A program made the translations under genes and the position numbers. From Flavobacterium limnophilum (lineage in GTDB: Bacteria; Bacteroidota; Bacteroidia; Flavobacteriales; Flavobacteriaceae): a stretch of 64,000 bases of DNA. The notes beneath the pieces are model-generated. The model was not told the origin of the DNA. It did not search any database and saw only the letters and a program-made list of their open reading frames with translations. Positions 43,964 to 54,955 of the stretch are shown here, in pieces. Position 1 is the stretch's first letter; each line of letters opens with the position of its first letter. The stretch lies in the NCBI RefSeq assembly GCF_027111315.2, contig NZ_CP114289.2, forward strand, positions 434,001 to 498,000. The letters are read 5' to 3'.

Positions 43964-45361
43964 ATGGAATCTCAAATAAAAAAAATACACCAACAATTGG
44001 TGTCAAAACAAATAACTTGTACAGCTTTGGTGCAAGAAAAATTAGACTTACTTAAGCAAAATACCTATAACTCTGTAAACTCTTTATTGGATACTTTGGC
44101 ACTAGATTTAGCTGCTAAAGTCGATGCGAAAATTGCAAACGGAGAAACAATAGGTTTGCTGGAAGGAATTCCTTTTGGAATTAAAGATGTCTATATGGTG
44201 CAAGGAACTTACACTACGGCAAGTTCTGATTTGTTGAAAAATTATAAATCGCCTTACACGGCTACTGCAATCCAGAAATTATTGGATGCAGGTGCTATTC
44301 CTTTGGTAAAAGAAAACTGTGATAGTTTTGGTCACGGATCTTCCAGTGAAAACACCATTTTTGGTGCTGTAAAAAACGCCATCAATCCAGAATTAGTTGC
44401 CGGAGGTTCAAGTGGTGGATCTGCTGTGAATGTGGCAAAAGATTATACTGTTTTTTCTATTGGTGGAGATACAGGAGGTTCAATTCGTCAGCCTGCCGGG
44501 TACAATCATATTTATGGTTTTAAACCTACTTACGGAAGAATTTCTCGATTTGGTCTAATGGCTTATGCTTCTTCTACAGATTGCGTTGGTCCATTGGCAA
44601 AATCAATTGAAGATATTCGAATTGTGTTGAATGTAATGAGTGGGAAAGATCCAAAAGATCAAACATCAGTCGCTTCAACAGAAATTAGCGAAGAAGCAAT
44701 TGCGACTTCTCCTGTGAAAACAGTAGGGTATTTCAAAAACTTTATCGAAAGCGACGCTATCGATGCCCAAATAAAAGGGGATTTCTTGGCAAGCATCGAA
44801 AAAATAAAAGCCAGAGGAATTGAAGTAAAAGAATTGGACTTTTTCAAATCGGATATTTTGGTTTCGACGTATTATACGCTGGCAATGGCGGAAACGGCTT
44901 CGAATTTATCTCGTTTGGACGGCACCAATTACGGAAACCGAATTGAAGCCGAGAATCTAATTGAAACTTATGCCGTTACCCGTTCTGAAAATTTTTCAGA
45001 AGAAACAAAACGTAGAATTGTTGGTGGAAATCAAGTATTGTCTCAAGGTTTTTCGGATGAAATATATTTAAAAGGATTGGCTTTGAGAGATCAGATTTCT
45101 GAAAACTTCAGTAAAGATTTTGAAGAGGTGGATATTATTTTATCGCCGGTTACACCAAGTACTCCTCCCAAAATTGGAGACAGTTTAAAAGATCCTTTGG
45201 CGATGTATTTGTCCGATGCTTATACGGTTGGATTTAGTTTAGGGCAATTGCCAACTTTAACCGTGCCACAAGGAACGAGTACTGGATTGCAAATTACGGC
45301 AGCAAAAAATAATGATGAATTAGTGTTGAAGTTCGCAAACTTCTTAAAAGATACAATATAA
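43964..45361 (+). CDS. gatA: Asp/Glu-tRNA amidotransferase subunit A (glutaminase/amidase)
   Basis: 465 residues of the amidase-signature family. The catalytic Lys lies in IPFGIKDVYMVQG (near residue 70), the cis-Ser and nucleophilic Ser in GGSSGGSA and GDTGGSIRQPA (about 150-180). GatA releases ammonia from glutamine and passes it to GatB. The stop overlaps the ATG of gatB by one base (ATAATGG), giving tight coupling; gatC ends one base before its start. Confidence 0.94.
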   Translation: MESQIKKIHQQLVSKQITCTALVQEKLDLLKQNTYNSVNSLLDTLALDLAAKVDAKIANGETIGLLEGIPFGIKDVYMVQGTYTTASSDLLKNYKSPYTATAIQKLLDAGAIPLVKENCDSFGHGSSSENTIFGAVKNAINPELVAGGSSGGSAVNVAKDYTVFSIGGDTGGSIRQPAGYNHIYGFKPTYGRISRFGLMAYASSTDCVGPLAKSIEDIRIVLNVMSGKDPKDQTSVASTEISEEAIATSPVKTVGYFKNFIESDAIDAQIKGDFLASIEKIKARGIEVKELDFFKSDILVSTYYTLAMAETASNLSRLDGTNYGNRIEAENLIETYAVTRSENFSEETKRRIVGGNQVLSQGFSDEIYLKGLALRDQISENFSKDFEEVDIILSPVTPSTPPKIGDSLKDPLAMYLSDAYTVGFSLGQLPTLTVPQGTSTGLQITAAKNNDELVLKFANFLKDTI

Positions 45362-48300
45362 TGGAATTGGAGCAATTAACGGCGGCTTTAAAAGCCCACG
45401 ATTTAGAATTGGTAATTGGACTGGAAACTCACGTTCGATTGAATACCAAAACCAAGTTGTTTTGTTCTTGTCCAAATCAAGAAATAGAAACACCTAACGA
45501 AAATATATGTTCGGTTTGTACGGGACAAATGGGCGTTTTGCCTGCCTTGAACAAAGAGGCGATTACAAAAGCGATTTATTTTGGTAAAGCGGTCGATTCG
45601 TCATTCAGTAATGAAATTATCTCTTGGGATAGAAAGCATTACGAATATCCGGACAATCCAAAAAATATTCAAATCACGCAATTTCACAATCCAATAATTC
45701 CTGACGGACACGTTTCTTGTTACCGAAATGACGGTACGCAATTTACCGTAAATTTAACCCAGGTTCATATTGAAGAGGATGCCGCGAAATTGATGCACGA
45801 AAAGAAGATTTCGTTAGTCGATTTCAACAAAGCGGGTGTACCATTGATTGAAATTGTTACGGAACCTTGTATTCGTAATATTGAAGATGCTTCAACTTAT
45901 GCACAATACATCCAGCGTATAGTTCAAAACTTAGGGATTTCTGAAGCGAATTTGGAGAAAGGAGAGTTTAAATCGGATGTTTCGGTTTCTTTGCGCAAAA
46001 AACATTCTTACGAATTGAACCCAAGAACGGAAATTAAAAACTTGAACTCGTTTAAGTTTATGATCGAAGCTTTGAAAGAAGAAGTGGAGAAACAATTCAA
46101 TTATTTTATTGAGCACAAAGAGTTTAGACCTGATCAAACGACTGTATTATGGGATGCTGATTTAAAGCAAACCAAAGTGATGCGTAAAAAAGAATTTGAA
46201 GCGGATTACCGTTTTATTTCGGAACCCGATTTACCTTTTGTAAATATCAAAGCGGAGATTGAAGCGATTAAAGTGGATACAAGCGCATTGCCTTATGCTG
46301 TTGAATCTATTTTGATTAACGGAGGTGTTTTGCCGCAAGATGCTAAGTTCTTTACCGCAGATAAGTTGCGTTCGCAAACATTTGTGGAAATTAATAACGA
46401 AATCAAAGATCCTTCGTTTGTTGCCAAAACTTTGGCGAACAATATTAAGGCTGAAGATTACGCTGAAATTCATAGTATAGCTCATTTAACGGATATTTTC
46501 AAATTATTCAAAGCCGAAAAAATTACGGCAGTTTTGGTTCAAAATGCCATTACATCTTATTTGAAAGATCGCACTTTTGACTACAACAAGTACTTTGATG
46601 ACAATACTATTTCTGAAGATACAATTCAGGAAGTTATTGCTAAAGTGCTTTTAGAAAATGAGGCTGTTGCCAATGATATTAAAGCGGGAGACCAAGGAAA
46701 AGCGGGTATTTTAGTTGGTAAAGTTTTAGGCGTTATCGGAAAAGGAGCGAATGGAAAAGTAATTCGTCAAATTATTTTAGGCAAATTAGGAGCTGCCGCA
46801 ATTTTAGAAAAGAAGGAAGCGGCTGAAAAAGTTACGACAGAAACAATTGTTGAGAATAAAGAAAGTCAAGAAGAAACACTTCCTGAAATTCCAATTATTA
46901 TAAAGGACACGTACAGAACACATAAAATTTCGCAATTATCCGAAGGAAACATCGGTGAAGAAGTGATGTTGTCGGGTTGGGTTGCCAGTGTTCGTGACCA
47001 CGGTGAATTAATGTTTATTGATTTGCGTGATTCCAGTTATGAGATTTTTCAAGTTAGAATCAGCAGAGAATCATTTCCTAATATTGATGAGTTGGTGAAA
47101 TTGAAACCAGAATCTGTAATTTCGGTAACTGGAATTGTTGTCGGTCGTAACGAAGATGATTACAATGCAGGATTACGTACTGGTAAAATCGAATTAGAAA
47201 CTTCGGCTTTAGAAATTTTAAACTTGTCTAAAACATTGCCTTTTGAAATTAAAAGAGCTGCAAAAACAAATGAAGCTATTCGTTTTCAATACAAGTTTTT
47301 GGATCATAGAAATGAAGAAGTAAGAAGAGCGATTGTAAACCGTCATAAAGTAATTAAATTATTGCGTGACATTTTGGATGAAGAGGAATTTTTAGAAATT
47401 GAAACGCCAATTTTAAGTGCAGGAACCGATGAAGGAGCACGTGAATTTATTGTTCCAACTCGTAAAGGTTCTGGTTTGTTTTATACCTTGCCACAAGCGC
47501 CTCAGCAGTTCAAACAGATGTTGATGGTGAGTGGTTATGAGAAGTATTTCCAAATTGCGCGTTGTTTCAGGGATGAGGATTCTCGTGGAGACCGTCAACC
47601 GGAATTCACGCAATTGGATTTAGAAATGGCTTACGCCAGTATGCAGCAAATTATTGATTTGAACACTAAAATGTTTAATGAAGTAGTGAAGAAAATCTAT
47701 GGCAACAAATGGATTTTACGTCCGTTTGAAGTGATTACCTATAAAGAAGCATTGGATTTCTATGGTTGCGACAGACCGGATTTACGTTACGGATTGAAAA
47801 TGCAAGACATTACCGATATCGTAAAAGATACGACTTTCCAAGTATTTAGTAAGCCTATTGAAGAAGGTGGAATTGTAAAATGCATCAAAGTTTCGGCTAA
47901 AGAGCAAGGAAATAAGCGTATGTCTAAAGGCCAAATCGAAAATCTTACCGCTATTGCGCAACAGCACGGTTTAGGTGGATTGGCTTATATTATTGTAAAT
48001 GAAGACGAACTGCAATCACCAATTATTAAGTTTTTAGGAGAAGATATTGCGACAGGAATCATAAAAGCGACTGATGCACAAGTAGGAGATATTGTTTTCT
48101 TCTCGGCAGCAGATTATGCAACGGCAAACAAAGCTTTGGATGCTGTTCGTCAAGAATTAGGTAAAATATTGCATTTAATCAATCCGAAGGAATTATGTCC
48201 AGCTTGGGTAGTTGATTTTCCAATGTTTGAAAGAACGGATGAAGGAAGATGGACATTTACGCACAATCCTTTTTCGATGCCTGCAATTTATGATTTGCAA

Positions 48301-48690
48301 AAACATATGAATGGAACTGATGAAGAAATCGGAACTATCATCGCGCAACAATACGACATTATCTTAAACGGTTACGAAATAGGTGGAGGTTCAGTTCGTG
48401 CACATAAATCAGAGATTCTAGAAGCAACTTATAGAAATATGGGATACAACAAAGAAGAAATGATAAAAAGCGTAGGAACGATGTACAAAGCTTTTCAATA
48501 CGGCGCGCCACCACACGGAGGAATCGCTTGGGGAATCGACCGTTTGATGATGATTTTGGAGAAAAAAGCATCCATTAGAGAAGTTATGGCTTTCCCGAAA
48601 ACAGGTTCTAGCGAAGATTTATTGTTTGGCGCACCGTCTATTTTATCGGATAAAAAGGTAGAAGAAATGAATGTGAGGATTATGAGATAA
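45361..48690 (+). CDS. gatB-aspS: GatB-AspRS fusion: amidotransferase subunit B joined to aspartyl-tRNA synthetase
   Basis: 1109 residues. Roughly the first 480 form GatB: VIGLETHVRLNTKTKLFCSC with the zinc cysteines, CSVCTGQMGVLPALN, NKAGVPLIEIVTEP, and a YqeY-like end with DQGKAGILVGKVLG. A charged linker (about 485-510) leads to a complete bacterial AspRS: OB domain with GWVASVRDHGELMFIDLRD, class II motif 2 in FRDEDSRGDRQPEFTQLD, GAD insert, and motif 3 in GGIAWGIDRLMMILEK. The His in RDHG agrees with non-discriminating AspRS of the Pseudomonas type. The fusion should pair Asp-tRNA(Asn) formation with its amidation. The last 47 codons recur at 51483-51623. Confidence 0.93.
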   Translation: MELEQLTAALKAHDLELVIGLETHVRLNTKTKLFCSCPNQEIETPNENICSVCTGQMGVLPALNKEAITKAIYFGKAVDSSFSNEIISWDRKHYEYPDNPKNIQITQFHNPIIPDGHVSCYRNDGTQFTVNLTQVHIEEDAAKLMHEKKISLVDFNKAGVPLIEIVTEPCIRNIEDASTYAQYIQRIVQNLGISEANLEKGEFKSDVSVSLRKKHSYELNPRTEIKNLNSFKFMIEALKEEVEKQFNYFIEHKEFRPDQTTVLWDADLKQTKVMRKKEFEADYRFISEPDLPFVNIKAEIEAIKVDTSALPYAVESILINGGVLPQDAKFFTADKLRSQTFVEINNEIKDPSFVAKTLANNIKAEDYAEIHSIAHLTDIFKLFKAEKITAVLVQNAITSYLKDRTFDYNKYFDDNTISEDTIQEVIAKVLLENEAVANDIKAGDQGKAGILVGKVLGVIGKGANGKVIRQIILGKLGAAAILEKKEAAEKVTTETIVENKESQEETLPEIPIIIKDTYRTHKISQLSEGNIGEEVMLSGWVASVRDHGELMFIDLRDSSYEIFQVRISRESFPNIDELVKLKPESVISVTGIVVGRNEDDYNAGLRTGKIELETSALEILNLSKTLPFEIKRAAKTNEAIRFQYKFLDHRNEEVRRAIVNRHKVIKLLRDILDEEEFLEIETPILSAGTDEGAREFIVPTRKGSGLFYTLPQAPQQFKQMLMVSGYEKYFQIARCFRDEDSRGDRQPEFTQLDLEMAYASMQQIIDLNTKMFNEVVKKIYGNKWILRPFEVITYKEALDFYGCDRPDLRYGLKMQDITDIVKDTTFQVFSKPIEEGGIVKCIKVSAKEQGNKRMSKGQIENLTAIAQQHGLGGLAYIIVNEDELQSPIIKFLGEDIATGIIKATDAQVGDIVFFSAADYATANKALDAVRQELGKILHLINPKELCPAWVVDFPMFERTDEGRWTFTHNPFSMPAIYDLQKHMNGTDEEIGTIIAQQYDIILNGYEIGGGSVRAHKSEILEATYRNMGYNKEEMIKSVGTMYKAFQYGAPPHGGIAWGIDRLMMILEKKASIREVMAFPKTGSSEDLLFGAPSILSDKKVEEMNVRIMR

Positions 48691-48718
48691 TAGATTTTTA
48701 AAATCTAAAATAAATAGT

Positions 48719-48759
48719 AAAAGCGGATTTGTACTGAAAAGTATGAATTCGCTTTTTTT
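48719..48759 (+). terminator. Intrinsic terminator after gatB-aspS
   Basis: AAAAGCGGATT (48719-48729) pairs with AATTCGCTTTT (48746-48756) with one G-T pair, then more T. It lies 29 bases past the stop and before the NACHT gene, so the cargo has its own transcription unit. Confidence 0.65.
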
Positions 48760-48820
48760 ATGGAATTCTCAATGTGATAAAATATAGAAAATGTACTACA
48801 TTTGTTGAAAAATATAATAT

Positions 48821-51457
48821 ATGGAAATTAAACTAAAATTCTCAAAATTAAAACTCACGATTAACTTAAAAGAAGTTGTTAAAAATATTTTTGACTTTAA
48901 TATTGGAACTGTTTTAACAGAAACTTTAAGAATTGAAAATACAAACGAACAAAAGGCCTTTTTGTTACTCTTAAAGACGATACAAAAAACCAATGTTGAA
49001 TTAGCAAAGAAATATGGACAACAAGAACTAAACAAAGAAGCCGATTTGGTTTTGAAAGCAAGTTTGCTTGAATCAAATATTGTTTCCTTTTTAGAAAGGG
49101 AAGTGGTAATTAAAAGAGAATTTTTTGAAGATATTATCCAGTTTAATCCAAATTATTTACGCGAGTCATATTTGTTTTTTAAAGAGTATTTAGATCTCTT
49201 GAATATTAAATATCCTAATGATTTAAATTTTATTTATTTTAATGATTTTAGAATAAATCTTGAAGATGAATTTCAAGAGAATAGAGAAATATATAAATCA
49301 TTAATAGAATACTTTGATAATCCTATATTCAATGAAAATAAAAAAATGTTGAAACAATTGGATTATTATAAGAAATTAATCAAAAGTTTTGTAGAACCTC
49401 TTCAGTCAGACATTCCTGAATGTAAAGAAACTTTAAAAGATCTATACGTTGAACCTTTTTTTGAAATTCATAAAAATAGCTTTACTTCAAAAACTGCAGA
49501 AAGTATAAGTGAATTTAATGGACTAGAAAAGGAGATATCTACTCATTTATTTCTAAAAGATTATTACTTTAAAAATAAAAAGCATCCAAATTTTACAAAT
49601 AGTTATAATTTACTTTTTGTTCTTGGGCAGCCAGGTCAAGGTAAGACTTCATTTTGTAGTAAATTAGTGTATGATTATATAGTTGAATCAGATGGGATTC
49701 CAAAAATTCCTTTGTTTTTTGTGAAAATTAGAGATTTAGTTGCAAGAGATTTTATTGATACTCCTTTTAATGAAATCCAAAGACAAATTAATCAAAATTT
49801 CGACTTTCAAAATAATGAATGCATATTGGTTTTAGATGGTCTTGATGAGGCCTATATGAGTGGTGGTCTAAATGATGGTGATTTACGGAATTTATATGAA
49901 CGTTTAAAAAGCACTACACAATCAAATGAAGATTTAAAAATAATTTTGACTTCGAGATTTAATTATTTGAAGCTTAATGATTCTTGTATTGATCGTTCTT
50001 CTGTAATTCAGTTAAGTACTTTGAATAGTTCACAAATAAAAGAATACTCTGAAAAATTTAAGCAATTTTATCCAGAGAATAAATTGGTAGAGAAAATTGA
50101 TAAAATTTTAACTGATAAAAAGTATGAACATATTTTAGAGCTTTTGCAACAAGCTGTTTTGTTGTATTTTATAGCCATATCTGATATTGATATTGAAGAA
50201 CAAGATTCCAGAACTGTTGTTTATGATAAAATTTTTAATTCGTTAGCAATGCGAAGTTGGGATAAAAATGGTCAGCTAAGTTACATTAAACAAACATTAA
50301 AGGATAATCCATTTCGTTATGAAAAACTATTAAGAGATTATATTCGAAATATAGCATTTGCAATTTATCAATCACCAAAATTATATATTACAATTAATCA
50401 GTTACTTGAATTAGATGCAACAACTGAATTTATAAATAAATGTTTTGATGATAGTATAAATTATTCTCAAGAAAAAATAAAAGAGATTAGTAAATATTTA
50501 TTAATCAGTTTTTACTTCCAAGAATCCAAATCCAATGATTCGTCGGACACGGCTATTGAATTTTTTCATAACTCATTATGGGAATATTTGACAGCAGAAT
50601 ATATGTGGGAAGAAAATAAAAAGTTGTTGCTCGATAAAGATAGTTATGGAGATTACAAAACTGTTAATAGAGAGAAATACTTTAATTTATTGGATCGATT
50701 AATAGGTCAAAAAAAATTAGGCGATGCCACTTTAGAAAACTTAACAAATATAATTATTAATGCTTCAGAATCAGAAAAAAAAGAGATTGCTCTTTTGTCA
50801 AAACCTCTCTTTGATAAACTTCTACAAGATGATTTTTTATTAGAATATAGTATCAGAGATAATCGTTTAAGTTCTATAGAGAAATCTATTGCTATTTTTG
50901 AATTATTCTGGGTTTTTTATTATCGATCAAGTCTTGCTACTACCAATATTATTATTGGGGATGATAATTTAATTAAATACTTATTTGATTATTCGTATTC
51001 ATTTAGAATTAATGGTAGTCTAAAGAATATGAAATTTGTCGGTGATATGATTTCAACATCATTTGCTGCTAGTTTTGATTATGAGAATATTGAATTTAAT
51101 TCTGAGATAGATAATAGTTGGTTTGCTCGATGTAATTTTAAAGATTTGAAATTTACAGCGGGATTTGGATTATGTGTTTTTTCAGGTTGTAATTTTGATG
51201 GTGTAGTTATAGAAGAATGTAGTATGTATAAATATTCTAATTTTGCAGAGAATAAATTTGAAAATTGCAGATTTGAAAATGTATATGTTGAAAATATTAA
51301 TTGGCTAAAAGATTTGAATAAAAAGAATACTTTGACTCAAGCAATGTTGACAAATCATAAAGTCGAAAAAACTTTTGAGGTTAATCGTATTAGTGGTAAA
51401 AGAGAAGTTAAATATATCGTTAGGTATATTGGAGAAGATGTTAAAATAAATGAATGA
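48821..51457 (+). CDS. NACHT-type STAND NTPase with pentapeptide-like C-terminus
   Basis: 878 residues. A helical N-terminal domain (about 1-230) has no recognised enzyme motif. The NACHT core has Walker A in LGQPGQGKTSFCS (about 268-280) and the typical LVLDGLDEA (336-344) with the extra acidic residues of NACHT Walker B, then ILTSRFNY. A helical region follows, then about residues 740-845 contain degenerate pentapeptide-like repeats (NCRFENVYVENINW, CNFKDLKFTAG, CNFDGVVIEEC). Bacterial NACHT proteins of this form protect against phages. The gene is very AT-rich compared with its neighbours and lies between gatB-aspS and an orphan copy of its end. Confidence 0.85.
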   Translation: MEIKLKFSKLKLTINLKEVVKNIFDFNIGTVLTETLRIENTNEQKAFLLLLKTIQKTNVELAKKYGQQELNKEADLVLKASLLESNIVSFLEREVVIKREFFEDIIQFNPNYLRESYLFFKEYLDLLNIKYPNDLNFIYFNDFRINLEDEFQENREIYKSLIEYFDNPIFNENKKMLKQLDYYKKLIKSFVEPLQSDIPECKETLKDLYVEPFFEIHKNSFTSKTAESISEFNGLEKEISTHLFLKDYYFKNKKHPNFTNSYNLLFVLGQPGQGKTSFCSKLVYDYIVESDGIPKIPLFFVKIRDLVARDFIDTPFNEIQRQINQNFDFQNNECILVLDGLDEAYMSGGLNDGDLRNLYERLKSTTQSNEDLKIILTSRFNYLKLNDSCIDRSSVIQLSTLNSSQIKEYSEKFKQFYPENKLVEKIDKILTDKKYEHILELLQQAVLLYFIAISDIDIEEQDSRTVVYDKIFNSLAMRSWDKNGQLSYIKQTLKDNPFRYEKLLRDYIRNIAFAIYQSPKLYITINQLLELDATTEFINKCFDDSINYSQEKIKEISKYLLISFYFQESKSNDSSDTAIEFFHNSLWEYLTAEYMWEENKKLLLDKDSYGDYKTVNREKYFNLLDRLIGQKKLGDATLENLTNIIINASESEKKEIALLSKPLFDKLLQDDFLLEYSIRDNRLSSIEKSIAIFELFWVFYYRSSLATTNIIIGDDNLIKYLFDYSYSFRINGSLKNMKFVGDMISTSFAASFDYENIEFNSEIDNSWFARCNFKDLKFTAGFGLCVFSGCNFDGVVIEECSMYKYSNFAENKFENCRFENVYVENINWLKDLNKKNTLTQAMLTNHKVEKTFEVNRISGKREVKYIVRYIGEDVKINE

Positions 51458-51482
51458 AAATTTAAAATTTATTCAGGTTAGC

Positions 51483-51623
51483 ATAATTTTAGAGAAAAAA
51501 GCATCCATTAGAGAGGTTATGGTTTTTCCAAAAACGGGTTCTAGCGAAGATTTATTGTTCGGAGCACCATCTCTTTTATCGGATAAAAAGGTGGAAGAAA
51601 TGAATGTTCGAATTATGAGATAA
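51483..51623 (+). pseudogene. Orphan copy of the gatB-aspS 3' end
   Basis: Forty-seven codons from IILEKKASIREVMVFPKTGS to MR-stop match 48550-48690. Fifteen of 141 bases differ, but only 3 residues change (M to I, A to V, I to L); 11 codons differ silently. It has no start and no body, and is followed directly by a good terminator. The 351-base stretch 51458-51808 holds this copy, the terminator and the gyrB promoter region, and no other gene. Confidence 0.93.
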
Positions 51624-51653
51624 TAGTTTAGATTTTGTTATCTAAAACCATTT

Positions 51654-51684
51654 AAAAACGTCCTCCATTCGAGGGCGTTTTTTA
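51654..51684 (+). terminator. Intrinsic terminator, probably the original gatB-aspS terminator
   Basis: AAAAACGTCCTC (51654-51665) pairs with GAGGGCGTTTTT (51671-51682) with one G-T pair and a T-rich end. It stands 31 bases after the orphan aspS stop. Confidence 0.8.
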
Positions 51685-51761
51685 TTACAACAAACTAGTA
51701 AAATGTTAATAACTTAACAACTTAAAACATGATTTTTATCATAAAATCCTTTATGGTTTGT

Positions 51762-51769
51762 TATATTTG
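51762..51769 (+). promoter_or_regulatory. Candidate -7 promoter element of gyrB
   Basis: TATATTTG matches TAnnTTTG and ends 39 bases before the gyrB ATG. No TTG is at the -33 distance. Confidence 0.5.
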
Positions 51770-51796
51770 CGTGTTATACGAAAAATACATTTTTAG

Positions 51797-53752
<1,956 letters not shown>

Positions 53753-53796
53753 TTAAGTTTTTATAAAATTAATAATAAACATTAAAAAAAATCAAA

Positions 53797-54732
53797 ATGA
53801 AAGTTACAGTTGTAGGAGCAGGAAATGTGGGAGCATCTTGTGCAGATTCAATTTCTTATAGAGGAATTGCAAGTGAAGTAGTATTATTGGATATTAGAGA
53901 AGGTTTTGCCGAAGGTAAAGCAATGGATATCATGCAATGTGCTACCAATACAGGTTTTAATACTAGAGTTTCTGGTGTTACCAATGATTATTCAAAAACG
54001 GCCAATAGTGATGTAGTGGTAATTACATCTGGAATTCCAAGAAAACCGGGGATGACTCGTGAAGAGTTGATCGGTATCAATGCTGGAATTGTAAAATCGG
54101 TTGCAGATAATGTGTTGGTACATTCTCCAAACGCAATTATCGTTGTGGTTTCAAACCCTATGGATACAATGACTTATTTGACATTGAAAGCCACAGGTTT
54201 GCCAAAAAACAGAGTTATCGGAATGGGTGGAGCATTGGATAGCTCCCGTTTCAGATATTATTTGTCACAAGCTTTGGATAAACCATCAAATGATATTTCT
54301 GCAATGGTTATTGGTGGTCACGGTGATACTACCATGATTCCTTTGACAAGATTGGCTTCTTACAACGGAATTCCAGTTTCTGAATTCTTGTCAGAAGAAG
54401 AATTGGCTAAAGTAGCGGCTGCAACCATGGTGGGTGGAGCTACACTGACAGGTTTGTTGGGAACTTCTGCTTGGTATGCGCCTGGAGCTTCCGTGGCTTA
54501 TTTGGTGGACAGTATCTTGAATGACCAAAAGAAAATGATTGCTTGTTCCGTTTTTGTTGAAGGAGAGTACGGTCAAAACGATATTTGTATCGGAGTGCCT
54601 TGTATCATTGGTAAAAACGGTGTGGAAGAAATTTTGGACATTGCATTAAACGATGCTGAAAAAGCAGCTTTCGCTAAAAGTGCCGATGCAGTCAGAAACA
54701 TGAATGCTGATTTAAAATCAGTATTGGCATAA
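53797..54732 (+). CDS. mdh: Malate dehydrogenase
   Basis: 311 residues of the lactate/malate dehydrogenase family in its LDH-like MDH group. The NAD-binding GAGNVGASCAD is at about residues 7-17, substrate-binding Arg lies in IPRKPGMTREELIGINAGI, and the catalytic His in IGGHGDTTMIPLTRLA (near residue 175). It turns malate and oxaloacetate into each other in the citric acid cycle. A terminator follows immediately. Confidence 0.97.
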   Translation: MKVTVVGAGNVGASCADSISYRGIASEVVLLDIREGFAEGKAMDIMQCATNTGFNTRVSGVTNDYSKTANSDVVVITSGIPRKPGMTREELIGINAGIVKSVADNVLVHSPNAIIVVVSNPMDTMTYLTLKATGLPKNRVIGMGGALDSSRFRYYLSQALDKPSNDISAMVIGGHGDTTMIPLTRLASYNGIPVSEFLSEEELAKVAAATMVGGATLTGLLGTSAWYAPGASVAYLVDSILNDQKKMIACSVFVEGEYGQNDICIGVPCIIGKNGVEEILDIALNDAEKAAFAKSADAVRNMNADLKSVLA

Positions 54733-54751
54733 TAATATATAGGTAAAAATG

Positions 54752-54781
54752 AAAAGACTGCACTTTTGCAGTCTTTTTTTT
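54752..54781 (+). terminator. Intrinsic terminator after mdh
   Basis: AAAAGACTGCA (54752-54762) and TGCAGTCTTTT (54767-54777) form a perfect 11-bp stem with a 4-base loop, followed by T. Confidence 0.9.
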
Positions 54782-54801
54782 GATATTAATCAATAAATAT
54801 A

Positions 54802-54832
54802 TTGGTTAATCTTTACGTTAATTATATATTTG
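54802..54832 (+). promoter_or_regulatory. secDF promoter (-33 TTG, -7 TATATTTG)
   Basis: TTG (54802-54804) and TATATTTG (54825-54832) are 20 bases apart, within the known Flavobacterium spacing. The transcript leader before the ATG at 54956 would be about 115 bases. Confidence 0.65.
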
Positions 54833-54955
54833 CTCGGTTTATAAAAAAAGTTGTTGTTATAGTTGTTTTGTTTTTGAAACGAAATATATATAACAATCTC
54901 TTTTTTAATTGTTTAAACAAAAATATATACAATAAATAATTAATTTTTAGTAATA

